The notes under the pieces: generated by a model
Told to the model about the DNA's origin: nothing
Seen by the model: only the letters and a program-made list of their open reading frames with translations
Databases searched by the model: none
Translations under genes and position numbers: made by a program
Shown: positions 34,074-43,143 of the stretch, one piece after another
How the letters are laid out: every line of letters begins with the position of its first letter
How positions within the stretch are numbered: the first letter of the stretch is position 1
NCBI RefSeq assembly: GCF_037023725.1
Contig: NZ_CP146077.1
Coordinates: 4,749,001-4,813,000 of the forward strand
Length of the DNA stretch: 64,000 bases
DNA from: Pseudomonas bubulae
GTDB lineage: Bacteria; Pseudomonadota; Gammaproteobacteria; Pseudomonadales; Pseudomonadaceae
Reading direction: 5' to 3'

Positions 34074-35006
34074 TCAACCGCCCGGCGTTGCCTTGAGTTC
34101 AGCATCCAGACGTTGATTGATCAGGCGTGACACACTCCCCAGGCAAGCGATGGATGAGTTCGCCAAGGCCTCCTGAACCACATCCGAGGCCTCACCTGCC
34201 AACGACACCGAGCAATTCAAGGTCTGTGCCAGGCGTGTCAGCCTGCGCTGGTGGGCCGTGTTCAATGCATGGTTGGCAAACAGCACAACGGCCCGGGGCT
34301 CCAGCTTCTGGCAAACCAGTGACAACTCTTCCAATGGCTGACCTATGGCCACAACCCTGACCACGCGGTCATTACGGGTCAGCAGCAAGCCCGCCACCAG
34401 CAACTCCAGCTCGCGGCACAACTCAGGCATCGCCACCACCAGCACGCACGGGCGGGCAACAGCGGCCTGCAATTGAAGGCGATGCTGTACCCGACCGCGC
34501 AAGAAGCCGTCCAGCAGCAGCCATTCACTGGTACGGCCAAAAGTATCCCGGGTCCCAAGCAGTTGCTGCCACAGCGGCAAGAAAATCCCCTGAAACACAA
34601 CGTCAATCGGGTAGCTGGAGAAAATCTGCCCGTAAAGACGCTCCAATTCGGGTTCGTTAAAGTCCGTGAGGGCGCTGCCAATACGGGTTTGCCAGTCGCG
34701 GTACTCACTGCTGGCGGGTGCCGGGACATCGACGGAACTGTTGCTTGCTAGCAATTGCGCGACTTTGCTGACAGAAACCCCACGCTCAAGCCAGCCCATG
34801 ACCTGACGAATCGTTCCAATATCGCTCACGGAATACAGACGATGCCCACTTTCGGTGCGTTTTGGTTCGATCAACCCATAGCGACGCTCCCAGGCACGCA
34901 GGGTTACCGGGTTGATTCCCGTCAGCCTGGCCACTTCCCGGATCGGATACAGACCCTGGCAATCATCAGCCTGGGCAATGGGCTCGAGTTCAGTAATCAC
35001 AGGCAT
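34074..35006 (-). CDS. Class II LitR-type MerR regulator
   Basis: 310 aa from ATG 35006. MerR HTH at residues 20-88 (IREVARLTGINPVTLRAWERRYGL). The C-terminal half (FLPLWQQLLGTRDTFGRTSEWLLLDGFLRGRVQ; VVAMPELCRELELLVAGLLL) aligns with the four-helix and Rossmann parts of CarH/LitR, but the cobalamin-ligand motif (E-x-H-x-x-G) is absent (PELCRELE). It thus fits class II LitR, which senses light indirectly, in P. putida with a LOV partner. A LOV gene lies 0.7 kb away. Convergent with the unknown gene, divergent from the ABM gene. Confidence 0.8.
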   Translation of the reverse strand: MPVITELEPIAQADDCQGLYPIREVARLTGINPVTLRAWERRYGLIEPKRTESGHRLYSVSDIGTIRQVMGWLERGVSVSKVAQLLASNSSVDVPAPASSEYRDWQTRIGSALTDFNEPELERLYGQIFSSYPIDVVFQGIFLPLWQQLLGTRDTFGRTSEWLLLDGFLRGRVQHRLQLQAAVARPCVLVVAMPELCRELELLVAGLLLTRNDRVVRVVAIGQPLEELSLVCQKLEPRAVVLFANHALNTAHQRRLTRLAQTLNCSVSLAGEASDVVQEALANSSIACLGSVSRLINQRLDAELKATPGG

Positions 35007-35061
35007 CGGCAGGGCAACAATCAGAAAGGGTGACTGGATTCTACCCGTCAATCCAGACCCT

Positions 35062-35131
35062 GTGGGAGCGGGCTTGCTCGCGGTGCAGGCCACGCGGTCT
35101 GTCAGGTGAGCGCGGTGATGCCCGCTCCCAC
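35062..35131. repeat. Truncated REP doublet
   Basis: The left REP core (GTGGGAGCGGGCTTGCTCGC, then GG for GA) is complete. The right copy has lost its CGCGAGCAAG half and keeps only ATGCCCGCTCCCAC. It lies in the divergent gap between the LitR-type and ABM genes. Confidence 0.75.
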
Positions 35132-35252
35132 AAACGGCGCTGTGTGTATTCAGGAACAATCCTTGCTTGTTTTTACGGACATGGCCCACCACCCCGGCGC
35201 CGTGTTTTGTGATTGCCCTACCCGGGCAGCATCAGCCTCATGGAGATACACA

Positions 35253-35822
35253 ATGTCTACCTCCCCTGTCACATTGATGGTTGCGCGCCGTGTCGCCAAA
35301 GGCCGCTACCAGGAACTGATCGCCTGGCTGCACGAAGGCGAACAGCTGGCCACGGACTTTGCCGGCTACCTGGGCTCGGGCGTTCTGGCGCCGCCACCGG
35401 GCGACGACGAATTTCAAATCATCTTCCGCTTTGCCGACGAATCCACCTTGCATGCCTGGGAGCACTCCGTCTCGCGCAAGGCCTGGTTGCTGCGTGGCAG
35501 CGACCTGTTCGCCAACCCTTCCGAGCACCGGGTCAGCGGCATCGACGGCTGGTTCGGCAATACCGGGCAAAGACCGCCCCGCTGGAAGCAGGCAGTCGCC
35601 ATCTGGCTGGCGTTCTTCCCGGTCTCACTCCTGTTCAACTTTGTATGCGCCCCCTTGCTCGGCGAGTTAGCCCTGTTGCCACGGGTACTGGTCAGTACCC
35701 TGGCCCTGACGCCGCTGATGGTTTACCTGTTTATTCCACTCTCTACCCACTTGCTGGCAGGTTGGCTGCACAGCACCCCAGGCAAACCCCTGCGCAGCGC
35801 TATCGCGACACCGCGCCACTAA
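35253..35822 (+). CDS. Antibiotic-biosynthesis-monooxygenase-like protein with membrane anchor
   Basis: 189 aa from ATG 35253 with GGAG eight bases upstream. Residues about 1-100 match the ABM fold (TLMVARRVAKGRYQELIAWL, FQIIFRFADESTLHAWE), then two hydrophobic helices (about 112-134 and 142-166). ABM domains oxidise or bind aromatic compounds; here the domain is tethered to the inner membrane. It is divergent from the LitR-type gene and may be a target of it. No oxygenase function is shown. Confidence 0.75.
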   Translation: MSTSPVTLMVARRVAKGRYQELIAWLHEGEQLATDFAGYLGSGVLAPPPGDDEFQIIFRFADESTLHAWEHSVSRKAWLLRGSDLFANPSEHRVSGIDGWFGNTGQRPPRWKQAVAIWLAFFPVSLLFNFVCAPLLGELALLPRVLVSTLALTPLMVYLFIPLSTHLLAGWLHSTPGKPLRSAIATPRH

Positions 35823-35910
35823 TCTCGGGCTTGGCCGTCAGGTCGCGGACACTGGTATAGTTTTGCCAATGCGCCGCGACTGTTTCCGGCTTTTGTGCAC
35901 CGAGTACGTC

Positions 35911-36621
35911 ATGCCCACTTCTACCGCACCGATTCTGATCACTGGCGCAGGCCAGCGCGTTGGCCTGCATTGTGCGCAGCAGCTGCTGGCCGACGGCTAT
36001 CCGGTGATTTTCACCTATCGCAGTGAAAAACCCGGCGTGCAAATTCTCCGCGACCTGGGTGCCATTGCGCTGTTTGCCGACTTTTCGACCGAAGCCGGCA
36101 TTCTCGATTTTATCGAACGGCTGAAAATACACACCGACAGCTTGCGGGCGATTGTCCACAACGCCTCGGCCTGGCTGGAAGAAACCCCACAGACAGAAAC
36201 CAGCGCCTTTTTGCACATGTTCAGCGTGCATATGCTCGCGCCATATCTGATCAACCTGCATTGCAGCGAGCTGCTCAAACGCTCGAACCCTGCAGATATT
36301 GTGCATATCAGCGATGATGTAACACGCAAGGGCAGCAGCAAGCATATGGCCTATTGCGCAACCAAAGCCGGGCTCGACAGCCTGACCCTGTCATTCGCGG
36401 CTAAACTGGCGCCACAGATCAAAGTCAACGGTATCGCCCCGGCCTTGCTGATGTTCAACCCCGACGACGATGCGGCGTACCGCACCCAAGCGCTGGCCAA
36501 ATCCGTGCTGGGCATCGAGCCCGGCGCCGAGGTGATTTACCGCAGCCTGCGCTATCTGCTGGACAACCCGTATGTGACCGGCACCACCCTGACCGTCAAC
36601 GGCGGCCGGCATTTAAAATAA
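35911..36621 (+). CDS. folM: Dihydromonapterin reductase FolM
   Basis: 236 aa, SDR fold. The N-terminal ILITGAGQRVG has the arginine-type glycine motif typical of FolM/pteridine reductases. MAYCATKAG carries the catalytic Tyr-x3-Lys, and the end (GTTLTVNGGRHLK) is family-typical. It makes tetrahydromonapterin from dihydromonapterin. In P. aeruginosa folM, folE and folX are linked in the same order. I start at ATG 35911; a longer frame begins at 35863. First gene of a five-gene operon. Confidence 0.9.
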   Translation: MPTSTAPILITGAGQRVGLHCAQQLLADGYPVIFTYRSEKPGVQILRDLGAIALFADFSTEAGILDFIERLKIHTDSLRAIVHNASAWLEETPQTETSAFLHMFSVHMLAPYLINLHCSELLKRSNPADIVHISDDVTRKGSSKHMAYCATKAGLDSLTLSFAAKLAPQIKVNGIAPALLMFNPDDDAAYRTQALAKSVLGIEPGAEVIYRSLRYLLDNPYVTGTTLTVNGGRHLK

Positions 36622-36646
36622 TGCCGCCCCGCGAGGAAGTACTTAG

Positions 36647-37207
36647 ATGAGCGCATCACTGCCTGAGCATTACCGCGAGATTCTTATTGGTTTAGGCGAA
36701 GACCCTGAGCGCGAAGGCCTGCTCGACACCCCCAAACGCGCCGCCAAAGCCATGCAATACCTGTGTCATGGCTACGAGCAGAGCGTGGAGAAAATCGTCA
36801 ACGGCGCCCTCTTCGCCTCTGACAGTGACGAAATGGTGATCGTGGCCAATATCGAGCTGTACTCATTGTGCGAGCATCACCTGCTGCCCTTTATCGGCAA
36901 GGCCCATGTGGCCTATATACCGACGGGCAAGGTACTGGGGCTGTCGAAAATCGCCCGCATTGTCGACATGTTTGCCCGGCGCCTGCAGATCCAGGAAAAC
37001 CTCACCCGGGAAATCGCGGACGCCATCGAAAGCGTCACCCAGGCTGCCGGTGTGGCCGTGGTGATCGAAGCCCAGCATATGTGCATGATGATGCGCGGCG
37101 TAGAAAAACAGAATTCGACCATGAACACCTCGGTCATGCTCGGCGCCTTCCGCGAACCGAGCACCCGCATGGAGTTCTTGCAACTGATTGGACGGAGCAA
37201 GTCGTAA
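36647..37207 (+). CDS. folE: GTP cyclohydrolase I
   Basis: 186 aa, type I enzyme. The zinc ligands are C75 and H78 ([12 protein letters not shown]) and C146 (QHMCMMMRG). The N-terminus is shorter than in E. coli FolE, as in other Pseudomonas copies. It converts GTP to dihydroneopterin triphosphate, feeding monapterin and folate. folX starts within its stop codon (TAATG), so translation is coupled. Confidence 0.94.
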   Translation: MSASLPEHYREILIGLGEDPEREGLLDTPKRAAKAMQYLCHGYEQSVEKIVNGALFASDSDEMVIVANIELYSLCEHHLLPFIGKAHVAYIPTGKVLGLSKIARIVDMFARRLQIQENLTREIADAIESVTQAAGVAVVIEAQHMCMMMRGVEKQNSTMNTSVMLGAFREPSTRMEFLQLIGRSKS

Positions 37208-37593
37208 TGCCACAACTTCAGCCAGGAATGGCCCGTATTCGCGTCAAGGACTTGTGCCTGCGTACCTATATCGGCATCAATGAGGAAGAAATCCTCAACA
37301 AGCAGGATGTGTTGATCAACCTCACCATCCTCTACGCGGCGCAGGAGGCGGTGCGCGATAACGATATCGACCACGCGCTCAATTACCGCACCATCACCAA
37401 GGCCGTGATCCAGCACGTCGAAGAGAACCGCTTCGCCCTGCTTGAGCGCCTGACCCAGGAGTTGCTGGATCTGGTGATGGCCAACGACGCGGTACTGTAT
37501 GCCGAAGTCGAAGTCGACAAACCGCACGCGCTGCGCTTTGCCGAATCGGTGTCGATTACACTGGCGGCGAGCCGTCAGACTGCAACCTCATAA
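37207..37593 (+). CDS. folX: Dihydroneopterin triphosphate 2'-epimerase FolX
   Basis: 128 aa, in the FolB/FolX tunnelling fold. [18 protein letters not shown] and a glutamate typical of the active site ([13 protein letters not shown]) are visible. It epimerises dihydroneopterin triphosphate to the monapterin form, the substrate chain for FolM. Together folE-folX-folM make tetrahydromonapterin, the cofactor of phenylalanine hydroxylase in Pseudomonas. A FolB role is the alternative, but linkage to folM favours FolX. Confidence 0.88.
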   Translation: MPQLQPGMARIRVKDLCLRTYIGINEEEILNKQDVLINLTILYAAQEAVRDNDIDHALNYRTITKAVIQHVEENRFALLERLTQELLDLVMANDAVLYAEVEVDKPHALRFAESVSITLAASRQTATS

Positions 37594-37607
37594 CCCCGGT
37601 GAACCCC

Positions 37608-37904
37608 ATGACACCTCAAGAACAGCTTGAACTGGAGGCAGCCGCCTTTCGCCGCCTTGTCGCGCACCTGGACAGCCGCAAGGACGTGCAAAACATAGAC
37701 CTGATGAACCTCTCGGGTTTTTGCCGCAATTGCCTGTCCAAGTGGTACAAGGCCGCAGCAGACGAGCGCCAGATCGCCATCAGCCTCGATGATGCACGCC
37801 AAGTGGTCTACGGCATGCCGTATGCCGAGTGGAAAGCCCAGTACCAGAAAGAAGCCAGCGCCGAACAGACGGCGGCGTTCACCCAAGGAAAAAAGCATGA
37901 CTGA
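37608..37904 (+). CDS. DUF1244 family protein
   Basis: 98 aa from ATG 37608 (a GTG nine bases earlier is possible). The stretch LSGFCRNCLSKWYKAAADE (about 37-55) with its CxxC is the DUF1244 signature. A small soluble protein of unknown function, frequently found in gammaproteobacteria. It follows folX by 14 bases and overlaps the next gene by 8 bases, so it belongs to the fol operon. Confidence 0.85.
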   Translation: MTPQEQLELEAAAFRRLVAHLDSRKDVQNIDLMNLSGFCRNCLSKWYKAAADERQIAISLDDARQVVYGMPYAEWKAQYQKEASAEQTAAFTQGKKHD

Positions 37905-38238
37905 TTTGAACACCCTGCGCGCCAGCCTCAACAGCGGCGAGCACGTTTTTGCCGATACCCTGGCGTTTATTGGCGCGCACTACGATTACCAGCCTCAGAG
38001 CTTCATCAATGGCGGTGTGGAAAACGCTGCAGGGCAAAATGAAGGTTCGTGCAAGACCCTGGGCCTGGCCCTGCTGGAAGGTTTGAGCGACCAGGAAACC
38101 CTGCTGGCTTTCGGCGAACACTACCGCTCGGTACTGGCCACGCCTGAAGGCACAGACCACAGCAACATTCGCGCACTGATTGCCCACGGCCTGGCCGGGG
38201 TCAAGTTCGAAGCCCAGCCGCTTACGCGCAAGGTGTAA
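37897..38238 (+). CDS. HopJ-type family protein
   Basis: 113 aa. The family stretches FINGGVENAAGQNEGSCKTLG and LAFGEHYRSVLATPEGTDHSNIR match the HopJ type III effector family. That name is historical: most members, as here, are chromosomal housekeeping proteins with no export signal, and function is unknown. Last gene of the operon that begins with folM; a REP and a terminator follow. Confidence 0.88.
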   Translation: MTDLNTLRASLNSGEHVFADTLAFIGAHYDYQPQSFINGGVENAAGQNEGSCKTLGLALLEGLSDQETLLAFGEHYRSVLATPEGTDHSNIRALIAHGLAGVKFEAQPLTRKV

Positions 38239-38252
38239 TACTGCAACTCATC

Positions 38253-38337
38253 GTGGGAGCGGGCTTGCTCGCGATGCAGGCGCCGATTTTTTTCAGTTAC
38301 ACCGCTGCGATCCCATCGCGAGCAAGCCCGCTCCCAC
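38253..38337. repeat. REP doublet (inverted pair)
   Basis: Perfect inverted pair of the REP core between the fol operon end and a bidirectional terminator. Confidence 0.9.
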
Positions 38338-38349
38338 AGGGCAGACACA

Positions 38350-38375
38350 AAAAAACCGGCCAAGGCCGGTTTTTT
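38350..38375. terminator. Bidirectional terminator between fol operon and trxB
   Basis: AAAAAACCGGCC, AA, GGCCGGTTTTTT. Stem of 12 pairs with A and T runs on both sides; it can end transcripts arriving from either strand. Confidence 0.9.
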
Positions 38376-38389
38376 GTTGAGGCAGGCTA

Positions 38390-39663
<1,274 letters not shown>

Positions 39664-40425
39664 ATGCCCGCCCCTGTTCTCTCTGGCCCGCAGTACCTGC
39701 GTGAAGGCCTTAAGTTGATCCTCAGCCCTGGCTTGCGCCTGTTCGTGCTGCTGCCGTTACTGATCAATCTGGTGCTGTTCGTCGGATTGATTTATTTCGC
39801 CGGGCATCAGTTCAGCCTCTGGGTCGATACCTTGATGCCGACCCTGCCCAACTGGCTCGGTTTCCTCAACTACGTGTTGTGGCCACTGTTCGTGGTGCTG
39901 GTGGCGTTGATGGTGTTTTTCACCTTCACCATGCTGGCCAACATCATCGCCGCGCCATTTAACGGTTTTCTCTCGGAGAAGGTCGAAGCCGTGGTGCGCG
40001 GGGTCGATAATTCGCCACCTTTCAGCTGGGGCGAACTGGCCGCCATGGTGCCGCGCACCCTGGCCCGTGAAATGCGCAAGCTGGGCTACTTTCTGCCGCG
40101 GGCCACTGCCCTGCTGATCCTCTCGTTTATTCCGGTGCTCAACCTGATCGCGGCACCGCTGTGGCTGCTGTTCGGGATCTGGATGATGGCCATCCAGTAC
40201 ATCGACTACCCGGCCGACAACCACAAGCTGGGCTGGAACGAGATGCTCGCCTGGCTGCGCGAAAAACGCTGGCAGAGCATGAGTTTTGGCGGCATCGTCT
40301 ATCTGGTGCTGCTGATCCCGGTGGTCAATATCCTGATGATGCCCGCAGCCGTTGCCGGTGCAACCCTGTTCTGGGTGCGCGAGCGTGGCGATGAAGCGCT
40401 GGCAGCCGCCGACCGCAGCCGCTGA
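39664..40425 (+). CDS. cysZ: Sulfate transporter CysZ
   Basis: 253 aa. Four long hydrophobic segments (about 18-50, 60-95, 135-170, 200-235) and CysZ-type stretches ([47 protein letters not shown]). High-affinity sulfate importer of the inner membrane. Its logic fits the cysD/cysNC genes further right in the window, although they form separate transcripts. Confidence 0.92.
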   Translation: MPAPVLSGPQYLREGLKLILSPGLRLFVLLPLLINLVLFVGLIYFAGHQFSLWVDTLMPTLPNWLGFLNYVLWPLFVVLVALMVFFTFTMLANIIAAPFNGFLSEKVEAVVRGVDNSPPFSWGELAAMVPRTLAREMRKLGYFLPRATALLILSFIPVLNLIAAPLWLLFGIWMMAIQYIDYPADNHKLGWNEMLAWLREKRWQSMSFGGIVYLVLLIPVVNILMMPAAVAGATLFWVRERGDEALAAADRSR

Positions 40426-40486
40426 CTTCATCATTCCATCATCACCGTGACACATTGACGTCATGACCCCAACGCACACTGGGGTC

Positions 40487-41677
40487 ATGACCACAGCCCT
40501 TCATATCGCACTTGTTACCGAAACCTTCGCCCCTGAAATCAATGGCGTGGCCAATACCCTTGGCCACCTGTGCGATGGCTTGCGCGCCCGCAACCACCGC
40601 GTGCAACTGATACGCCCACGCCAGAGCGCCGATGGCAATCAGCGCAGCAGCGACGACCTGATGCTCTGCCGCGGTTGGCCGCTGCCCGGTTATCCCGGCC
40701 TGCAATGGGGCCTGACCTCCACCCATCGCCTGACCAGGCGCTGGTGCCAGCACCCCCCTGACGTGGTTTATATCGCCACAGAGGGGCCCCTTGGGCTGTG
40801 CGCACTCAGGGTTGCCCGACGCCTCGGCATTACCGCGGTCACCGGCTTTCATACCAATTTTCAGCAGTACTTGCGCCAGCATGGCCTGACCCTGTTTACC
40901 CGGGCGCTGACTCACTACCTGCGCGGGTTTCACAACCGCTCGGCAATGACCCTGGTGCCCAGTGCCAGCCAACGCGTAGAACTTGAGCGCAGGCATTTTG
41001 AACGCCTGGAGCTGCTGCCCCGTGGCGTCGATAGCCAGCTGTTCAGCCCGGCAAAACGTCAGAATGCCTTGCGCCAGAGTTGGGGGCTCAGAGAAAACGA
41101 TATTGCCCTGTTGTATGTAGGACGCTTGGCACCGGAAAAAAATCTGGACGCACTCAAGCGCTGTTTCGATGAACTACAAGCCCGTTATCCCGCACGCCGC
41201 TTCAAATTGATCGTGGTGGGCAACGGCTCAAAACGTGCCTCACTGGAAGCCTCGCTGCCTGAGGCCATTTTTTGCGGGCAGCAGTCTGGCGAAGCGCTAG
41301 CGTGCCATTACGCATCCGGTGACGTGTTTTTGTTTCCCAGCCTGAGCGAAACCTTCGGCAACGTGGTGCTCGAAGCCCAGGCTTCAGGCCTGGGAGTGGT
41401 GGCCTATGACGAGGCTGCTGCCGGCTTGCATATTCGTCATGGCTACAACGGCGTACTGGCCATGCCGGGGGATGAATACGCCTGGATCGAAGCCGCCTGC
41501 TGGCTGCTTGATGACCCGGAAACCTTGCGCACCCTGCGCCTCAATGCCCGCTGCCATGCCAGTCGGCAAAGCTGGACGGGGATTGTCGAGCAGTTCGAAA
41601 ACCAGTTGCAGCAGGCTCGCCAGGGCCGCGAATACGCAGCCCCGGTGCCGGTTCCGATGACCGTAAAAAAGCCTTAG
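40487..41677 (+). CDS. GT4-family glycosyltransferase
   Basis: 396 aa from ATG 40487 (the frame also opens at 40463). GT-B fold: N-terminal LVTETFAPEINGVANTLG, and the E-x7-E motif with E288 and E296 (SETFGNVVLE) binding the nucleotide sugar. It resembles mannosyltransferases of the MgtA/PimB type that glycosylate lipid. Product unknown; it stands without a polysaccharide cluster, and its stop overlaps the gpx stop by 4 bases. Confidence 0.88.
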   Translation: MTTALHIALVTETFAPEINGVANTLGHLCDGLRARNHRVQLIRPRQSADGNQRSSDDLMLCRGWPLPGYPGLQWGLTSTHRLTRRWCQHPPDVVYIATEGPLGLCALRVARRLGITAVTGFHTNFQQYLRQHGLTLFTRALTHYLRGFHNRSAMTLVPSASQRVELERRHFERLELLPRGVDSQLFSPAKRQNALRQSWGLRENDIALLYVGRLAPEKNLDALKRCFDELQARYPARRFKLIVVGNGSKRASLEASLPEAIFCGQQSGEALACHYASGDVFLFPSLSETFGNVVLEAQASGLGVVAYDEAAAGLHIRHGYNGVLAMPGDEYAWIEAACWLLDDPETLRTLRLNARCHASRQSWTGIVEQFENQLQQARQGREYAAPVPVPMTVKKP

Positions 41678-42156
41678 GCCAGGGACTTCTCAATGGCCTG
41701 AATGACCGTGGCATCGTCTGGGGCGGTACGCGGTGAGAAACGCGCCAATACCCGGCCATCCTTGCCAACCAGAAACTTCTCGAAGTTCCAGGTAATTTCC
41801 CCTTCAAATTCGGCGCCCTCGCCTGCCAGCAACCGATAAAGCTGATGGCGGTCAGGCCCGTTGACCTCAAGCTTGCTGCTCAGAGGGAAAGTGACGCCGT
41901 AGTTGAGGCTGCAAAACGCCTGGATATCCTGCTCGCTCCCCGGTTCCTGCCCGGCGAACTGATTGCATGGCACGCCTAGAACGCTGAAGCCCTTGCCCTT
42001 GAATTGCTGGTAGAGGTTTTCCAGGGCTGCGTACTGAGGGGTCAAACCGCACTTGGAGGCGACATTCACTACCAGCACCACTTTGCCTTTAAAAGTCTCC
42101 AGCGGCAGCGGCTTGCCATCCAGCGCGTCCAGGGTAAGTTCGTGAAATGCACTCAT
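41674..42156 (-). CDS. Glutathione peroxidase
   Basis: 160 aa from ATG 42156. The peroxidatic cysteine is C36 (NVASKCGLTPQY), with Q70 (FAGQEPGS) and W123 (ITWNFEKF) completing the triad. Cys-type GPx of bacteria commonly use thioredoxin as reductant. It removes hydroperoxides in the cytoplasm. Its stop overlaps the convergent glycosyltransferase. Confidence 0.93.
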   Translation of the reverse strand: MSAFHELTLDALDGKPLPLETFKGKVVLVVNVASKCGLTPQYAALENLYQQFKGKGFSVLGVPCNQFAGQEPGSEQDIQAFCSLNYGVTFPLSSKLEVNGPDRHQLYRLLAGEGAEFEGEITWNFEKFLVGKDGRVLARFSPRTAPDDATVIQAIEKSLA

Positions 42157-42234
42157 GACGGACTCCAAAAATTCCCGTATCCACATTCAAACAATCGTTC
42201 AGCCTGCCGATTGCCCTCATAATCCAGGATGCAA

Positions 42235-42256
42235 AAAGGCGCCCGTAGGCGCCTTT
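42235..42256 (-). terminator. Terminator after slyD
   Basis: AAAGGCGCC, loop CGTA, GGCGCCTTT; read on the minus strand it ends in TTTTTGC, placing it after slyD and before gpx, so these are separate transcripts. Confidence 0.8.
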
Positions 42257-42291
42257 CCTGGCTAGCTCTCATGTGAGCGTAGCAGCACTTG

Positions 42292-42777
42292 TCAGTGCTG
42301 ATGACCGCCTTCACCGTGTACGTGGCCGTGAGCGATTTCTTCTTCGCTCGCGTCACGGATGGCCACAACCTTGACCTTGAAGTTCAGACGCTGACCAGCC
42401 AGTGGGTGGTTACCGTCTACAGTCACGTCGTCGCCGTCCAGGTCACGGATGGTCACGATCTGCATTTGGCCGTCCGGCGCCGAAGCGTGGAACTGCATGC
42501 CAACTTCCAGTTGGTCAACGCCTTCGAACATGCTGCTGCTCAAGGTGCTGACCAGTTCGGCGGAGTACTCGCCGTACGCGTCTTCCGGCTCAACGGTAAC
42601 GTCCAGCTCGTCACCGACGGCCTTGCCAACCAGAGCCTTTTCCAGACCCGGGATGATGTTGCCAGCGCCTTGCAGGTAAACCAGCGGCGCGCCGCCGGCG
42701 GAGCTGTCGATGACCTCACCAGCGTCGTTGGTCAGGGTATAGTCGATGGAGACAGCCTTGTTAGCGGCGATCGTCAT
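42292..42777 (-). CDS. slyD: FKBP-type peptidyl-prolyl isomerase SlyD
   Basis: 161 aa. FKBP domain with the inserted IF-type flap (VSIDYTLTNDAGEVIDSS; LVYLQGAGNIIPGLEKALVG) and a histidine-rich tail (HGHVHGEGGHQH) for nickel or zinc. It is a cytoplasmic foldase and metallochaperone. The tail is shorter than in E. coli. Single gene with terminator. Confidence 0.94.
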   Translation of the reverse strand: MTIAANKAVSIDYTLTNDAGEVIDSSAGGAPLVYLQGAGNIIPGLEKALVGKAVGDELDVTVEPEDAYGEYSAELVSTLSSSMFEGVDQLEVGMQFHASAPDGQMQIVTIRDLDGDDVTVDGNHPLAGQRLNFKVKVVAIRDASEEEIAHGHVHGEGGHQH

Positions 42778-42867
42778 GGGGCGAGACCTTTTGCAAAAAA
42801 TAATGAGTTCGCAAGTTTAACCAAGCAATCGCCCGAAAGCGAACACAACCAAGACCAACGGATAATT

Positions 42868-43083
42868 TTGAAAACTTCAACGATCATTGGCTGGCGTCAG
42901 GATGAGGAGCAGCACTGGGTTGCCGTGCTCTCCTGTGGCCACACACAGCACCAGCGCCATCAACCGCCCTGGCAATCCCGGCCGTGGGTGCTTGATCCCG
43001 GGCAACGCCAGGCCAAAATAGGCCAGCCCTTTGCCTGTGGCTGGTGTGCTCAAGAGGCGGATAGCGCTAATCTTGGCAATTGA
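42868..43083 (+). CDS. DUF3565 family small protein
   Basis: 71 aa from a TTG at 42868; no in-frame ATG gives the full domain. The stretch IIGWRQDEEQHWVAVLSCGHTQHQRH then PPWQSRPWV and FACGWC is the DUF3565 pattern, with Cys/His residues suggesting a small metal-binding fold. Function unknown. It stands between slyD (divergent) and pta. Confidence 0.8.
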   Translation: MKTSTIIGWRQDEEQHWVAVLSCGHTQHQRHQPPWQSRPWVLDPGQRQAKIGQPFACGWCAQEADSANLGN

Positions 43084-43143
43084 TTCAGGCACAAGCCCCG
43101 TTTAAAGGGTGTTGCCCTTGCACTGCCACGTCAGGAAGCTCGC

